Part shown: piece after piece, positions 7,344-18,500 of the stretch
Numbering within the stretch: the first letter of the stretch is position 1
How the letters are laid out: every line of letters starts with the position of its first letter
Source of the DNA: CAYQZD01 sp964421875
GTDB lineage: Bacteria; Electryoneota; Tariuqbacteria; Tariuqbacterales; Tariuqbacteraceae
Direction: 5' to 3'
DNA: 31,855 nt
NCBI GenBank assembly: GCA_964421875.1
Contig: CAYQZD010000040.1
Coordinates: 1-31,855, forward strand
Notes under the pieces: model-generated
The model's database searches: none
Told to the model about the DNA's origin: nothing
What the model saw: the letters and a program-made list of their open reading frames with translations, nothing else
Made by a program: the position numbers and the translations under genes

Positions 7344-9191
7344 ATGCGTAAGCTTTCGGGAATTATAGCAATCACTCTGGTGTCCTCCATCCTGACCTAT
7401 GCGCAGGTTCTGCCGCCGGACACATTATGGACCCGCACCTTCGGCGGGAACGGCTTCGATGTGGGACATTGCGTTCAAATGACGGACGACGGCGGTTATA
7501 TTATGACCGGTTCCTTCACCTTCGCCTCGGTGAATGTTTTCCTGATAAAGACCGATTCCTCGGGCGCGCCCACAATGCAGGAGCGCTTTTTCGGCGGGCT
7601 GGGGACTGACGAAGGTATGAGCGTCCAGCAGACCTCGGACGGAGGATATATCATCACCGGATATACGACCTCGTTCGGAGCGGGAGGTTCCGATGTTTAC
7701 TTAGTAAGAACCGATTCCCGCCTCGACACGCTGTGGACCAGAACCTACGGATACGACCTCGACGATAAGGGCTTCAGCGTGCAGCAGACTTCAGACGGCG
7801 GATTCATCCTCGCCGGACAGACCACCGGCGCTTTCACCGGATCCGATGTCTATCTGCTGAAAATCGACAGTTCAGGCGCGGTGGTTCAGCCCCGGAGCTT
7901 TGGCGGGAGCTGCGCCGACGGCGGCTGCAGCGTCCAACCGACTTCCGACGGCGGATACATCATTACCGGATACAAACAAGCCTCCCCCCTGGATTCCCTC
8001 GATGTCTATTTGATTAAGACCGACGCTAATCTGGACACGGTCTGGACCCGCACCTTCGGCGGAGACGGCTCCGATGAAGGGCGCAGCGTCCGGCAGACCT
8101 CGGACGGCGGGTATATCATCACCGGTTACACCTCTATGGGCATCACCGATGACAGTATCGATGTTTACCTGATAAAAACCGATGCGGCGGGGGACACTGC
8201 TTGGACCCGAACATTCGGCGGCCCCGGCTCCTTCGAAGGACAGAGCGTGCGCCAGACCTCGGACGGCGGATACATCATCACCGGATACACCAGTTACGGC
8301 GGAACCGATTCCTACAACGCGATGGTGATGAAGACCGACCCCGGGGGGGAACTTAATTGGACCAAGTATCTGGGAGGGAACGGCAACGAGGCCGGTTTCA
8401 GCGTCGAACAAACCAACGAGGGGGGATACATCATCTCCGGTTTCACCGATTCCTACGGCGCCGGAAACTCGGATGTGTGGCTGGTGCGCCTGGAAAAAGC
8501 AAATGTGGTTCGGGTGAGCCTGACTCCCCGCGCTGCGCCGATTATTATTTCTGCTGCCGGCGGCGTCTTCGAATTCGACGCCGCAATCACCAACAATACC
8601 ACAGTCTTCCGCACCGTCGACATCTGGACCCAGATTCACAAGGTCGAGGCTTTCGTGGTCCCCATCCTTTCCCGCGCCAATGTTCCCCTGCCCCCTGCGT
8701 TTACCATCGAAAGGTCATTGGGACAGCAGGTCCCGGGCCTCGCTCCGGCGGGGAATTATATCTACTGGGCTTTCGCCGGGGACTATCCCTGGGTCATCGT
8801 CGATTCCGATTCCTTCAGCTTTGTGAAGTTAGGCGCGGAAGGCCCGGGCGCGATGGGCTCCCCCGAAGGATGGAAATGTTACGGCGAACCGTTCCCGGGG
8901 GACAATCCCTGCCCCGCTTCAGCGCCAGATGATATCGAACTGTTCCCGCCCCGCCCCAATCCCTTTAACGCGAAGACAGTTGCGAGTTTCGAGATGCGAG
9001 ATGCGAGCTTTTTAAGATTGGCGGTTTACGACATCGCCGGGCGGGAAATCGCAGCGCTGGCGGAGGGGTGGTATCCCGCCGGAAGGCATCAGATAGTTTG
9101 GGACGCGTCGAATCTTCCCTCAGGCGTGTACTTCGCCCGCCTGACCGCAGGGGATTTTCAGCGGACGCGGAAAGTGCTGTTGATAAAATAA
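7344..9191 (+). CDS. Secreted seven-unit 'DGGYIITGYT' repeat protein with type IX sorting tail
   Basis: A 615-residue exported protein; the start is ATG behind GGGAGA. The signal peptide is residues 1-20 (LSGIIAITLVSSILTYA). Residues ~28-388 hold exactly seven ~50-residue units with the pattern 'DTxWTRTFGG...E..SVxQTSDGGYIITGYT......DVYLIKTDxxG', probably one seven-bladed beta-propeller. Residues ~392-520 are the PIII..GG.F.F pre-tail module (NYIYWAFAGDYPWVIVDSD). Residues ~533-615 are the type IX sorting tail (PRPNPFN ... GREIAALAEG ... SGVYFARL ... VLLIK). The same repeat unit appears 21 times in the giant gene that follows, so the two genes are paralogous over this part. Enzymatic activity is not suggested; a surface binding or structural role is inferred. 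Confidence 0.85.
   Translation: MRKLSGIIAITLVSSILTYAQVLPPDTLWTRTFGGNGFDVGHCVQMTDDGGYIMTGSFTFASVNVFLIKTDSSGAPTMQERFFGGLGTDEGMSVQQTSDGGYIITGYTTSFGAGGSDVYLVRTDSRLDTLWTRTYGYDLDDKGFSVQQTSDGGFILAGQTTGAFTGSDVYLLKIDSSGAVVQPRSFGGSCADGGCSVQPTSDGGYIITGYKQASPLDSLDVYLIKTDANLDTVWTRTFGGDGSDEGRSVRQTSDGGYIITGYTSMGITDDSIDVYLIKTDAAGDTAWTRTFGGPGSFEGQSVRQTSDGGYIITGYTSYGGTDSYNAMVMKTDPGGELNWTKYLGGNGNEAGFSVEQTNEGGYIISGFTDSYGAGNSDVWLVRLEKANVVRVSLTPRAAPIIISAAGGVFEFDAAITNNTTVFRTVDIWTQIHKVEAFVVPILSRANVPLPPAFTIERSLGQQVPGLAPAGNYIYWAFAGDYPWVIVDSDSFSFVKLGAEGPGAMGSPEGWKCYGEPFPGDNPCPASAPDDIELFPPRPNPFNAKTVASFEMRDASFLRLAVYDIAGREIAALAEGWYPAGRHQIVWDASNLPSGVYFARLTAGDFQRTRKVLLIK
8981..9008 (+). repeat. Heptanucleotide tandem repeat inside the sorting-tail coding region
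   Basis: The units TGCGAGT, TTCGAGA, TGCGAGA and TGCGAGC code for the stretch VASFEMRDASF in the first strand of the sorting tail. At the same place the tails of the other three secreted proteins have ordinary sequence of the ITFTLPEA kind. Confidence 0.7.
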
Positions 9192-9262
9192 GTAGGGGCG
9201 AAGCATTTTAGGGTATATACATATATTAATATCAAACACTTGCAAAAATGCTTCGCCCTTAC
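9192..9262. repeat. 18-bp inverted repeat directly after the stop codon
   Basis: GTAGGGGCGAAGCATTTT at 9192-9209 pairs with AAAATGCTTCGCCCTTAC at 9245-9262, with one G-T pair and a 35-base AT-rich spacer. It starts at the first base after the stop codon. There is no T run, so it is not a standard terminator; it resembles a small palindromic intergenic element. Confidence 0.75.
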
Positions 9263-9355
9263 AAAAACATGCAAATACGCTTATTTAAGCGCTTATGGGG
9301 GTTAATCCCCCCGCAATGGTTGTCGGGGGATTTATCCCTAACCTACACTTCATTG

Positions 9356-9397
9356 CTCGTTTCTCGTTGCTGGTTACTCGTTGCTCGTTGCCGGTTT
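9356..9397 (+). repeat. Heptanucleotide tandem repeat
   Basis: Six units: CTCGTTT, CTCGTTG, CTGGTTA, CTCGTTG, CTCGTTG, CCGGTTT. Confidence 0.85.
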
Positions 9398-9501
9398 GTC
9401 CGCCTGCGGCGGATTATTCGACTGTGGCGCAGGGTCTCCGCGCCCTGCGTAAAATAAGCAATTAATAAACAATAAGATACATAAAGGAGGAGGAAACTCC
9501 G

Positions 9502-12500
9502 ATGAAGAAAATTTTTCTAATTTTGATAGTAATCGGGACTTTGGTAATTTCCATCGCTCAAGCGGATGTAATCTATGTTTCCGGCGATGTCTATGGAACC
9601 TGGTCTGCGGATACGGTGATTGTTACCGCTGAAGTGCGTATCCCGCCTGACTCCAGTTTGACCATTATGCCCGGGGTGGAAGTGCTCTTTTCCGTTCATT
9701 GCAAGTTAATCGTGGAGGGAACGATTAGTGCGGTTGGCACTGTGAACGACTCTATCCGTTTTGACGAATACTCCCCCCCTGGTGGCCACAGATGGCATGG
9801 CATTCGCTTCTTGAATGCAACTGATGTATGTAGCCTCAAATATTGCAATTTGACTAATGGATGGGCTAACGGTGACGGGCAAGATAGCAATGGGGGAGCC
9901 ATCCACTGCGACAATTCCAGCCCCATAATCAGCGGCAACACCATCTGCGCAAATATAGCAAATAACAACGGCGGGGGCATTTACTGCTATAATGAATCCA
10001 GTCCTATAGTCAGCGGCAACACAATCTACGAAAATTTTGCCACTAATTACGGCGGTGGTATTTTCTGCCACGACTCCAATCCCATCATAAGCGGCAACAC
10101 TATCATTGCAAATTTAGCAACCCATTATGGCGGTGGGATTTCATGTAGTGGTAATTCAAATCCCATTATTAGCGATAACAATATCATCAATGAAAATAAG
10201 GCTTATATTGAAGGCGGCGGGATTTACTGTACTAACTATTCCAGCCCCATAATCAGTGGTAACACCATCTGCGGAGATTCAGCAACTTATAGCGGCGGTG
10301 GGATTTGCTGCACTGATGAATCCAATCCTATTGTCAGCAGCAACATTATCAATGAAAATAGAGCTTCTGTTGGCGGCGGGATTCACTGCACAGGTAATTC
10401 CACACCCTCCATCATCAGCAACACCATCAAAGAAAATTCAGTTGGCTTGGGCAGCGGGGGCGGGATTTCCTGCGATAATAATTCTATTCCTACTTTAATT
10501 TCAAATATAATAAATGGAAATTCAGCTGCAACCGGCGGGGGAATTTTCTGCTCATCAGCTCCCGATACCTTTGAACTTAATGAAATCAGCCGGAACACAG
10601 CTTTGGGTAATGGCGGGGGGATTTACCTTGGCGGTGTAAGTATTACGCTGAATAAATGCACCATTGTTGATAACATTGCCAATTCAGGCGGAGGACTTTA
10701 CTGTAACGCTTCCAGTCCTTCATTGATAAACTGCATTCTATGGAATAATTCACCAGAGCAGATAGCTCAAGGCGCAGGTTCGAATGCGGTTGTTACTTAC
10801 TCAGATATTGGGCAGTTCTGGCCCGGGGTGGGCAATATCAACGCCGACCCGCTGTTTTACTCCACCACTGGAGATAGCGCGTATTATCTGACAGAAAACT
10901 CACCTTGTATTGATGCAGGAAATCCTGACCCGCAGTACAACGACCCGGACAGCACGGTGGCGGATATGGGGGCGTATTATTTTCATCATGAGCCGGGATT
11001 GTCCGGCAACCTCTCCGGCGTTCTTTCCGCCGGGGAATACCATGTGGTGGGTGATATTTTCGTGCAGAATGGCGATTCTCTGATAATCGAGCCCGGGGCG
11101 GTTCTCCGTTTCGACGGGAATTACCAATTCGATATTTACGGGTATTTATACGCTGTGGGGACGGAGCAGGACAGCATCCTATTCATACCGAACCATCCCG
11201 ATTCAAACTGGGGCGGATTGAATTTTAATACAACATCGAGTAATAACAGTGAATATGGGTATATTGTTATTTCAGGAAGCAATGCTTGTGGGATATCGAC
11301 AACTTCAAGTTTCATACTTAACATAAATCATTCAACCATTTCTGATAATAATTATCCAGGTGCTGGTAGTGCAATGCGTTTCAATCAAAACTGTACATTA
11401 AATATGTCAAACTGCGAAATCTGTAATGATACATGTATTGCAAGCATCATCTACGGTAATAATTGCACCTTCAATATAAGTAACTGTGTTTTTAGAAATA
11501 ACTTATCTACAAATCAGGGAGCGGTAATTTGTTGCGCACATCCCAATAATTGTATAATAAACAACAGCTTATTCTTCAATAATTCCTCTATAAACGGTTC
11601 AAGTTGTATTTATAGTGATTATGGTCATTGGACCGTCAATAATTGCACCTTCAGCGGAAATTCTAACCCAAATAATAGTGGAACTATATGTTTTAATTAC
11701 ACATACAATGATACTTTAACAAATAATATATTTTCTTCTAACACTGGAGCTGGAATCAGGTTGTTAGGTTCAGGTTCCATATATCCTAAAAATAATGATT
11801 TCTATAATAATTCAAATGGCAATATAATAGGAAATCCTCCTCCTGCAGGTTTTGGCAATCTTTCCACCACCAACGCCAACGGCGACTCCTGCGACCAGTA
11901 TATGAACATCTTCCTCGACCCGCTCTTCTCCACCGTTCCCGATTCCGCCTTCCGCCTCACCGAAAACTCCCCCTGCATCGACGCCGGCGACCCCGCTTCC
12001 CCCCTCGACCCGGACAGCACCATAGCCGATATGGGAGCGTATTATTTCCATCAGGAACCGGGATTGTCGGGCGCTCTTTCCGGCACTATCCATGCCGGTG
12101 TATATGATATTGTGGGAAATATTTCCGTAACCGATTCGTTGATTATAGAACCTGGTGTAAGCTTTATTTTTCAGGGCAATTATATTTTCGATATCAGTGG
12201 GGCTTATTTATCCGCTGCCGGTACCGAACAAGACAGCATCAAGTTTTATCCCGGTTCAGGTGTTCCTAATTGGGGAGGAATCTATTTCCATTATTCCAGC
12301 GAAGGTTGCATAATGGAATACTGCCTGATTACCGGAGCTTATAACAGCAGTAGCGGCGGCGGAATTCACAGCGACAATTGCAGTCCCACTTTCAAACACT
12401 GTACTATTTATAATAATACAGCTCAAGGCTCGGGAGGGGGTATATATTTAGAACGGGATAGTGCAGTATTGTCTCACTGTTTGATCAAAGGAAATACCAG

Positions 12501-15500
12501 CTTGTATTCCGGTCCCTATGGCGGCGGAGGAATTATGTTGAATGAATGCGCCGCTCTCATAGACCACTGTATCATAACCGGTAATTCCTGTACTAACGGA
12601 ACTGTGGGAGGTATCCATAACAAAGGGGAGAATTCTATTATCACCAATACTATCATCGAAGGCAACAATAACGGCGGTCTGTATTTCCAGCAAGCCGGTT
12701 TATATACAGTCTCCTTCTGTGATATATACAATAATGGCGGGCAGAATATTTTTGGCGTCGTTCCGACATTTATCGGGGATATTGTCACCATCAATGCCAA
12801 CGGAGATTCCTGTGATATGTTCAGGAATATTTTAATGAATCCTCTTTTTGTCGATCCGGCTAACGGCGATTATCACTTACAGGCGAACTCACCTTGTATA
12901 GACGCCGGAGACCATAACTATCCGTTGGATCCGAATAATTCAATAACAGAGATTGGTTTGTTTTATTTTCCTCAAGCGCCGGTCCCTCCTCCCGCCTTAT
13001 TTTCAGGACCTTTAAGCGGAAATCTTACCGCCGGTGATTATTATGTAACCGGTGATATATATGTGGATGGGAGCCTGACCATTTCACCCGGCGCAAATTT
13101 CATCTTTACCGGATACTATGGATTAGAAATAGGCTCCTCCTGCGTTTTAACTGCGGTTGGCGCTGAATCAGACAGTATTAAATTCTATCCCCACCCAAAC
13201 GCCCCCTACTGGAAAGGTATCACTTTACACTATGCCGGCAACAATTCTATATTAGAATATTGCTCAATATCCAGCGCGTACAAATACGGTTCGGGGGGAG
13301 GCATCCACAGCGATAATTGCAGTCCCACATTCAATCATTGCGCAATCATAAACAATACATCGGAGGGTTCGGGTGGCGGTATTTTTTTGGCCCGTCAAAG
13401 CGCCCAGATAAATTACTGTCTAATCAAGGGAAATACCAGTCTATATTCCGGTCCTTATGGCGGCGGAGGAATTATTTTGAGTGAATGCGCCGCTACGATA
13501 GACCAATGTACGATTACCGGCAATTCCTGCCCCTATGGAACTGTTGGAGGGATTCATAATAAAGGTGATAATTCAATAATCACCAATACCATTGTTGAAG
13601 GGAATAATGATGGCGGTTTGTATTTCCAGCAGGCCGGTAATTATACTGTATCATATTGTGATTTTCACAATAATGATGGGAATAATATATTTGGTTACGG
13701 CATTCCTACCGGATTAGGCATCATCTCCACCACCAACGCCAACGGCGACTCCTGCGACCAGTACTTCAACATCTTCCTCGACCCGCTCTTCTCCACCATT
13801 CCCGACTCCGCTTTCCGCCTCACCGAAAATTCCCCCTGCATCGACGCCGGTGACCCCGCTTCCCCCCTCGACCCGGACAGCACGGTGGCGGATATGGGAT
13901 GCTATTACTTCGACCAATCGGGGACTCAACCCAACCAGCTTTCCGGCTCCCTTTCCGGCGTCCTCCCCGCCGGGGAATATCATGTGGTAGGCGATATTAC
14001 TGTGCAAAACGGCGATTCTCTGATAATCGAGCCCGGGGCAGCATTATTATTCGATGGATTCTACGAATTTGAGGTTTATGGCTATCTTTATGCTGTTGGT
14101 AATCAAGCAGATAGTATAAAATTCATACGAAATAATCCGGATTCAGCCTGGGCAGGTATTGATTTCGAGGATTCATCTAACGACTCAAGTAAATTAGGGT
14201 TTTGTTTAATAAATGGTGCTTTAGCTGCTGGAGGATGGCCATATGATAGAGGTGGTGGCATTATTTGTATATATTCAAGTCCTACAATTTATAATTGTAC
14301 TATCAGCAATAATTATGCACTAATTGGTGGGGGAATCCATGGAGAAATGAGCGCAAGTCCTTATATACTTAATTGCATAATTGAGGATAATGTGGCAGAT
14401 GGTAGTGGAGGTGGTATAACATTAGGATCAGGATCTGCATCTCTAATATCAAATTGTATTGTTCGGAACAATACTGCTGGTGCTCATGCAGGATTACATT
14501 TGGGATGGAGTGGACTTGTTACGGTTTTAAATTGTGAAATTATAGACAATTCTGCAGGAATTGGAGCTGGAGGTGTATTTGGTGATCAGGGAAGTGCTAT
14601 AATAGAATCCTGCTTGATATCTGGTAACACTTCCGGGGAATTTGGTGCATTTTATTTTTGGAACGGTTTTAATCCTTTAGTGAAGAATTGTACAATTGTC
14701 AATAATAATTCAAATTCAGGTTCTATTGGAATAGTCAATTCAAATCCTTCGATCGTAAATACTATTCTTGGAAATAATATTGGGATTGGAGGGATTTATT
14801 TTGAGAATTCTCTAAACTCATCTGTAAGTTATTGCGATATGTCTAATAATAGTGGAGGTAATTTCACCGGCTCCCCACCTGCAAACATCGGCGTTATCGA
14901 CACCATCAACGCCAACGGCGACTCCTGCGACCAGTACTTCAACATCTTCCTCGACCCCCTGTTCCAGGCGGTTACCGGCGACTCCGCCTTCCGCCTCACC
15001 GCAGCTTCCCCCTGCATCGACGCGGGCGATCCCGCTTCCCCCCTCGACCCGGACAGCACGGTGGCGGATATGGGATGCTATTACTTCGACCAATCGGGGA
15101 CTCAACCCAACCAGCTTTCCGGCTCCCTTTCCGGCAGCCTCACCGCCGGGGAATATCATGTGGTGGGCGATATCACCGTGCAGAACGGGGATTCGCTGGT
15201 CATCGAGCCCGGGGCGGTTTTGCGCTTTGATGGGAATTGCAGTTTCGACATTAATGGATATCTGGAAGCAGCCGGAGTGTTTTCTGATTCAATTGTATTT
15301 ACCGCTCTGGATTCAGTGAATGGATGGAGCGGAATACGCTTTACTTCTGCAGACACGAATTCCATCCTCGAATATTGCGTGGTCGAATATGGAAAAGCCA
15401 ACGGTAGTTTTCCATACAACGATGGTGGAGCAATTTACTGCACTAATTCGAGCCCTATCATTAGTCGCAACACAATTAGAAATAATCTTGCTGTGAGCGA

Positions 15501-18500
15501 AGGAGGAGGATTATATTGTGATGTAAATTCTCATCCTGCTATTGCTAATAATTCTATCATTGGGAATACTGCCACAGATGGCGGAGGTGTCTTCATTGCC
15601 ACAGATTGTAATCCTATCGTCAGTAACAATACAATCGCATTTAACAATGCAACGAACGGTGGTGCAGGTATATTTATCCATTACAGTAATGCTCGATTAT
15701 TCGAAAATAATATATCTGATAATTCCGCCGGAAGTCAGGGTGGAGGTATCTTTCTACTTGAATCTAGTTCAATTCTTGAAAACTGTAAATTTTATAGAGA
15801 CTCAGCAAGCTTGTATGGTGGCGGAATCTACTGCGTAAGTTCCAATGCTTCAATCATAGATTGTGACATTAGCAATAACTCTTCCTTGGGTTATGGTGGA
15901 GGGATTTGGTGTAGTCAATCTAGAGCTACTATCGAATATTGTATCATTACTGAGAATTTAGCAAATAATTATGGTGGAGGATTATATTTAGGATATGATT
16001 CGTCTAATGTGAACAATTGCACGATAGTAGGAAATAATTCGTCAACTCAAGGCGGAGCTATTATTATCACCGATGGTTCAGAACCGGATATTAGAAATTG
16101 CATAATTAGTGATAATCTAGCTTCTGATTATGGTGGGATTTATTTCCATAATCCAGGCGCCAATGACTCGGTTTCATATTGCGATTTTAACAATAATAAT
16201 CCCTATAACTATGGTGGAAATCTTCCCCAAAATTTAGGTTCCATCACCACCGTAAACACCAACGGCGACTCCTGCGATATTTATTCCAACATCTTCCTCG
16301 ACCCCCTCTTCTCCACCGTTCCCGATTCCGCCTTCCGGCTTACCGCGAATTCCCCCTGCATCGACGCCGGCGACCCCGCCAGTCCCCTCGACCCGGACAG
16401 CACGGTGGCGGATATGGGGGCGTATTATTTTCATCAGGATTCCGTAATAACGCCGCCGGACACGCTGTGGACGAGAACGTATGGGGGGAGTGATGGTGAA
16501 GAAGGAATGGATGTACAGCAGACTTCAGACGGTGGATACATCTTCGTGGGAATTGGCAGATCATTCGGACATGGTGGTCCTGACGCCTATTTAATAAAAA
16601 CTGACGCCAATGGCGACACATTATGGACTCGTAGTTATGGAGGAATTGAACAAGATTGGGGAGTCAGTGTTTGTCAAACCATCGATGGGGGATATGTTAT
16701 CACTGGAGAAACTAATTCATTTGGCGCTGTGGAATTTGATGTATTCTTAATTAAAACAGACGCAAACGGAGATACAATCTGGACTCGCACTTTCGGAGGG
16801 ACTAATGCGGATATTGGCAAATGTGTTCAACAAACAACGGATGGGGGATATATCATTACCGGCTACACTCGGTCTTTCGGAGCTGGTGATTGGGATGTTT
16901 GGCTTATTAAAACTGATACTAATGGCGACACAATATGGACGCGGACTTTTGGAGGTACATCTGAAGATAACGGTTATTTCGTTCAACAAACTACTGACGG
17001 AGGTTATATCGTTACAGGCAGCACCCAGTCTTTTGGCGCTGGTATTCATGATGTTTATTTAATAAAAACTGATATGAATGGCGATTCTGTTTGGACTAAA
17101 ACTTTCGGCGGAAGCGATATTGATTTTGCTCGTTGCGTTCAGCAGACGACCGATGGAGGTTATATAATACTTGGAAGTACTAATTCTTTCAGTGGAAATA
17201 TTTGGCCCGATCTTTGGCTCATCAAAACCAATTCTAACGGTGATACTCTCTGGACCAGGACACATGGAGGTGGTGATTCCGAATCAGGGTGCCGTGTTCA
17301 ACAATGCTTTGATGAAGGATATATTATTAGTGGATATACACATTCCTATGGTGGTACAAGAGATGCCTATGTGCTCAAGACAAATATAAATGGGTATTTT
17401 TCCTGGATGCGTGTTTTCGGTGGGGCTGGATATGAATGTGGCACTTGCGTGGATCAGACTTTAGATGGGGGATATATTGTTGGAGGTTATACAACGACGT
17501 TTGGCGCTGGTTCTTATGATGCCTACCTCATCCGCCTTGCCTGGGACTCCATAGGACCGCCCCCGCCGCCCCTGCCAACCCTTTCGCTCACCTACCCTAA
17601 CGGCGGCGAAAGCTGGATAATCGGCTCTTCGCAGACGATAAGCTGGACCGCAGACCCAGGCTTCGAAAGGTTCGACCTCCTGCTGTCGCGGGACAACGGG
17701 GGAAGCTACGAGATTCTGCAGACCGCCATACCGGGGACGGAGACGAGCTGGATTTGGAACGGAGTCACGCCGGACATCTCCGATAGCTGTATCGTGCGGA
17801 TAGCCGGGCATTATGACGGTCGTCTATCTTTCGATGAAAGCGATGGGATGTTCTCCATCGTTCAAGGCGGGCCGGACACGTTGTGGACGAGGACGTATGG
17901 GGGGAGTGGATATGATACCGGGGGCAGCGTCCGGCAGACTTCCGACGGCGGCTTCATCATCGCCGGGATTACCGGTTCCATCGGCCCGGGTAGCTGGAAT
18001 GTCTATGGAATAAAAACAGACGCCAACGGTGATACTGTCTGGACTAAGCCCTATGGCGGGCCCGCCTGGGATGAAGGGACCGACGCCAGTCCGACATCTG
18101 ACGGAGGATATATCTTTTCCGGATGGACCGAATCTTTCGGCGCGGGCAGCAGAGACGCTTATTTGGTGAAGACCGACGCCAACGGCGATACGGTGTGGAC
18201 AAGGACCTTCGGGGGAAGTTCCATGGATGTGGTGAATTGGGTCGAGCAGACCTCGGACGGGGGCTATATCACCGTAGGATTGACTACTTCTTTCGGCGTG
18301 CCAGTTAGAGCCGTTTATTTGATTAAAACGGACGCTTCCGGGAATGAGACCTGGCATCGGACTTATGGCGGAAACGGCTATGATTTAGCCAACTGCGTCC
18401 AGCAGACCTCCGACGGAGGCTATATCATTACCGGCTTCACTCAGTCCTTCGGCGCCGGTGAAAACGATGTTTACCTGATAAAGACGGATAGCTCAGGCAT

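Larger units (their letters stand above)
9192..9501. other. Hairpin-rich intergenic region before the giant gene
   Basis: It holds the 18-bp inverted repeat, an imperfect hairpin AATCCCCC/GGGGGATT (9304-9332), a seven-base tandem repeat (9356-9397), a hairpin TCCGCC-TGC-GGCGGA (9399-9413) and a hairpin CGCAGGG/CCCTGCG (9428-9449). A 69-codon frame at 9248-9457 runs through all of these and is rejected. I find no clear promoter for the giant gene here. Confidence 0.65.

Noticed and set aside
7872..8639. 255-codon frame on the minus strand
   Set aside because: It mirrors the repeats of the seven-unit protein, so its own repeats are only a by-product.
9248..9457. 69-codon + frame before the giant gene
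   Set aside because: It runs through an inverted repeat, a heptamer tract and two hairpins; its residue make-up reflects those repeats.
14852..15319. 155-codon + frame rich in Ser, Thr and Pro
   Set aside because: It is an out-of-frame reading of GC-rich joint 5 of the giant gene.
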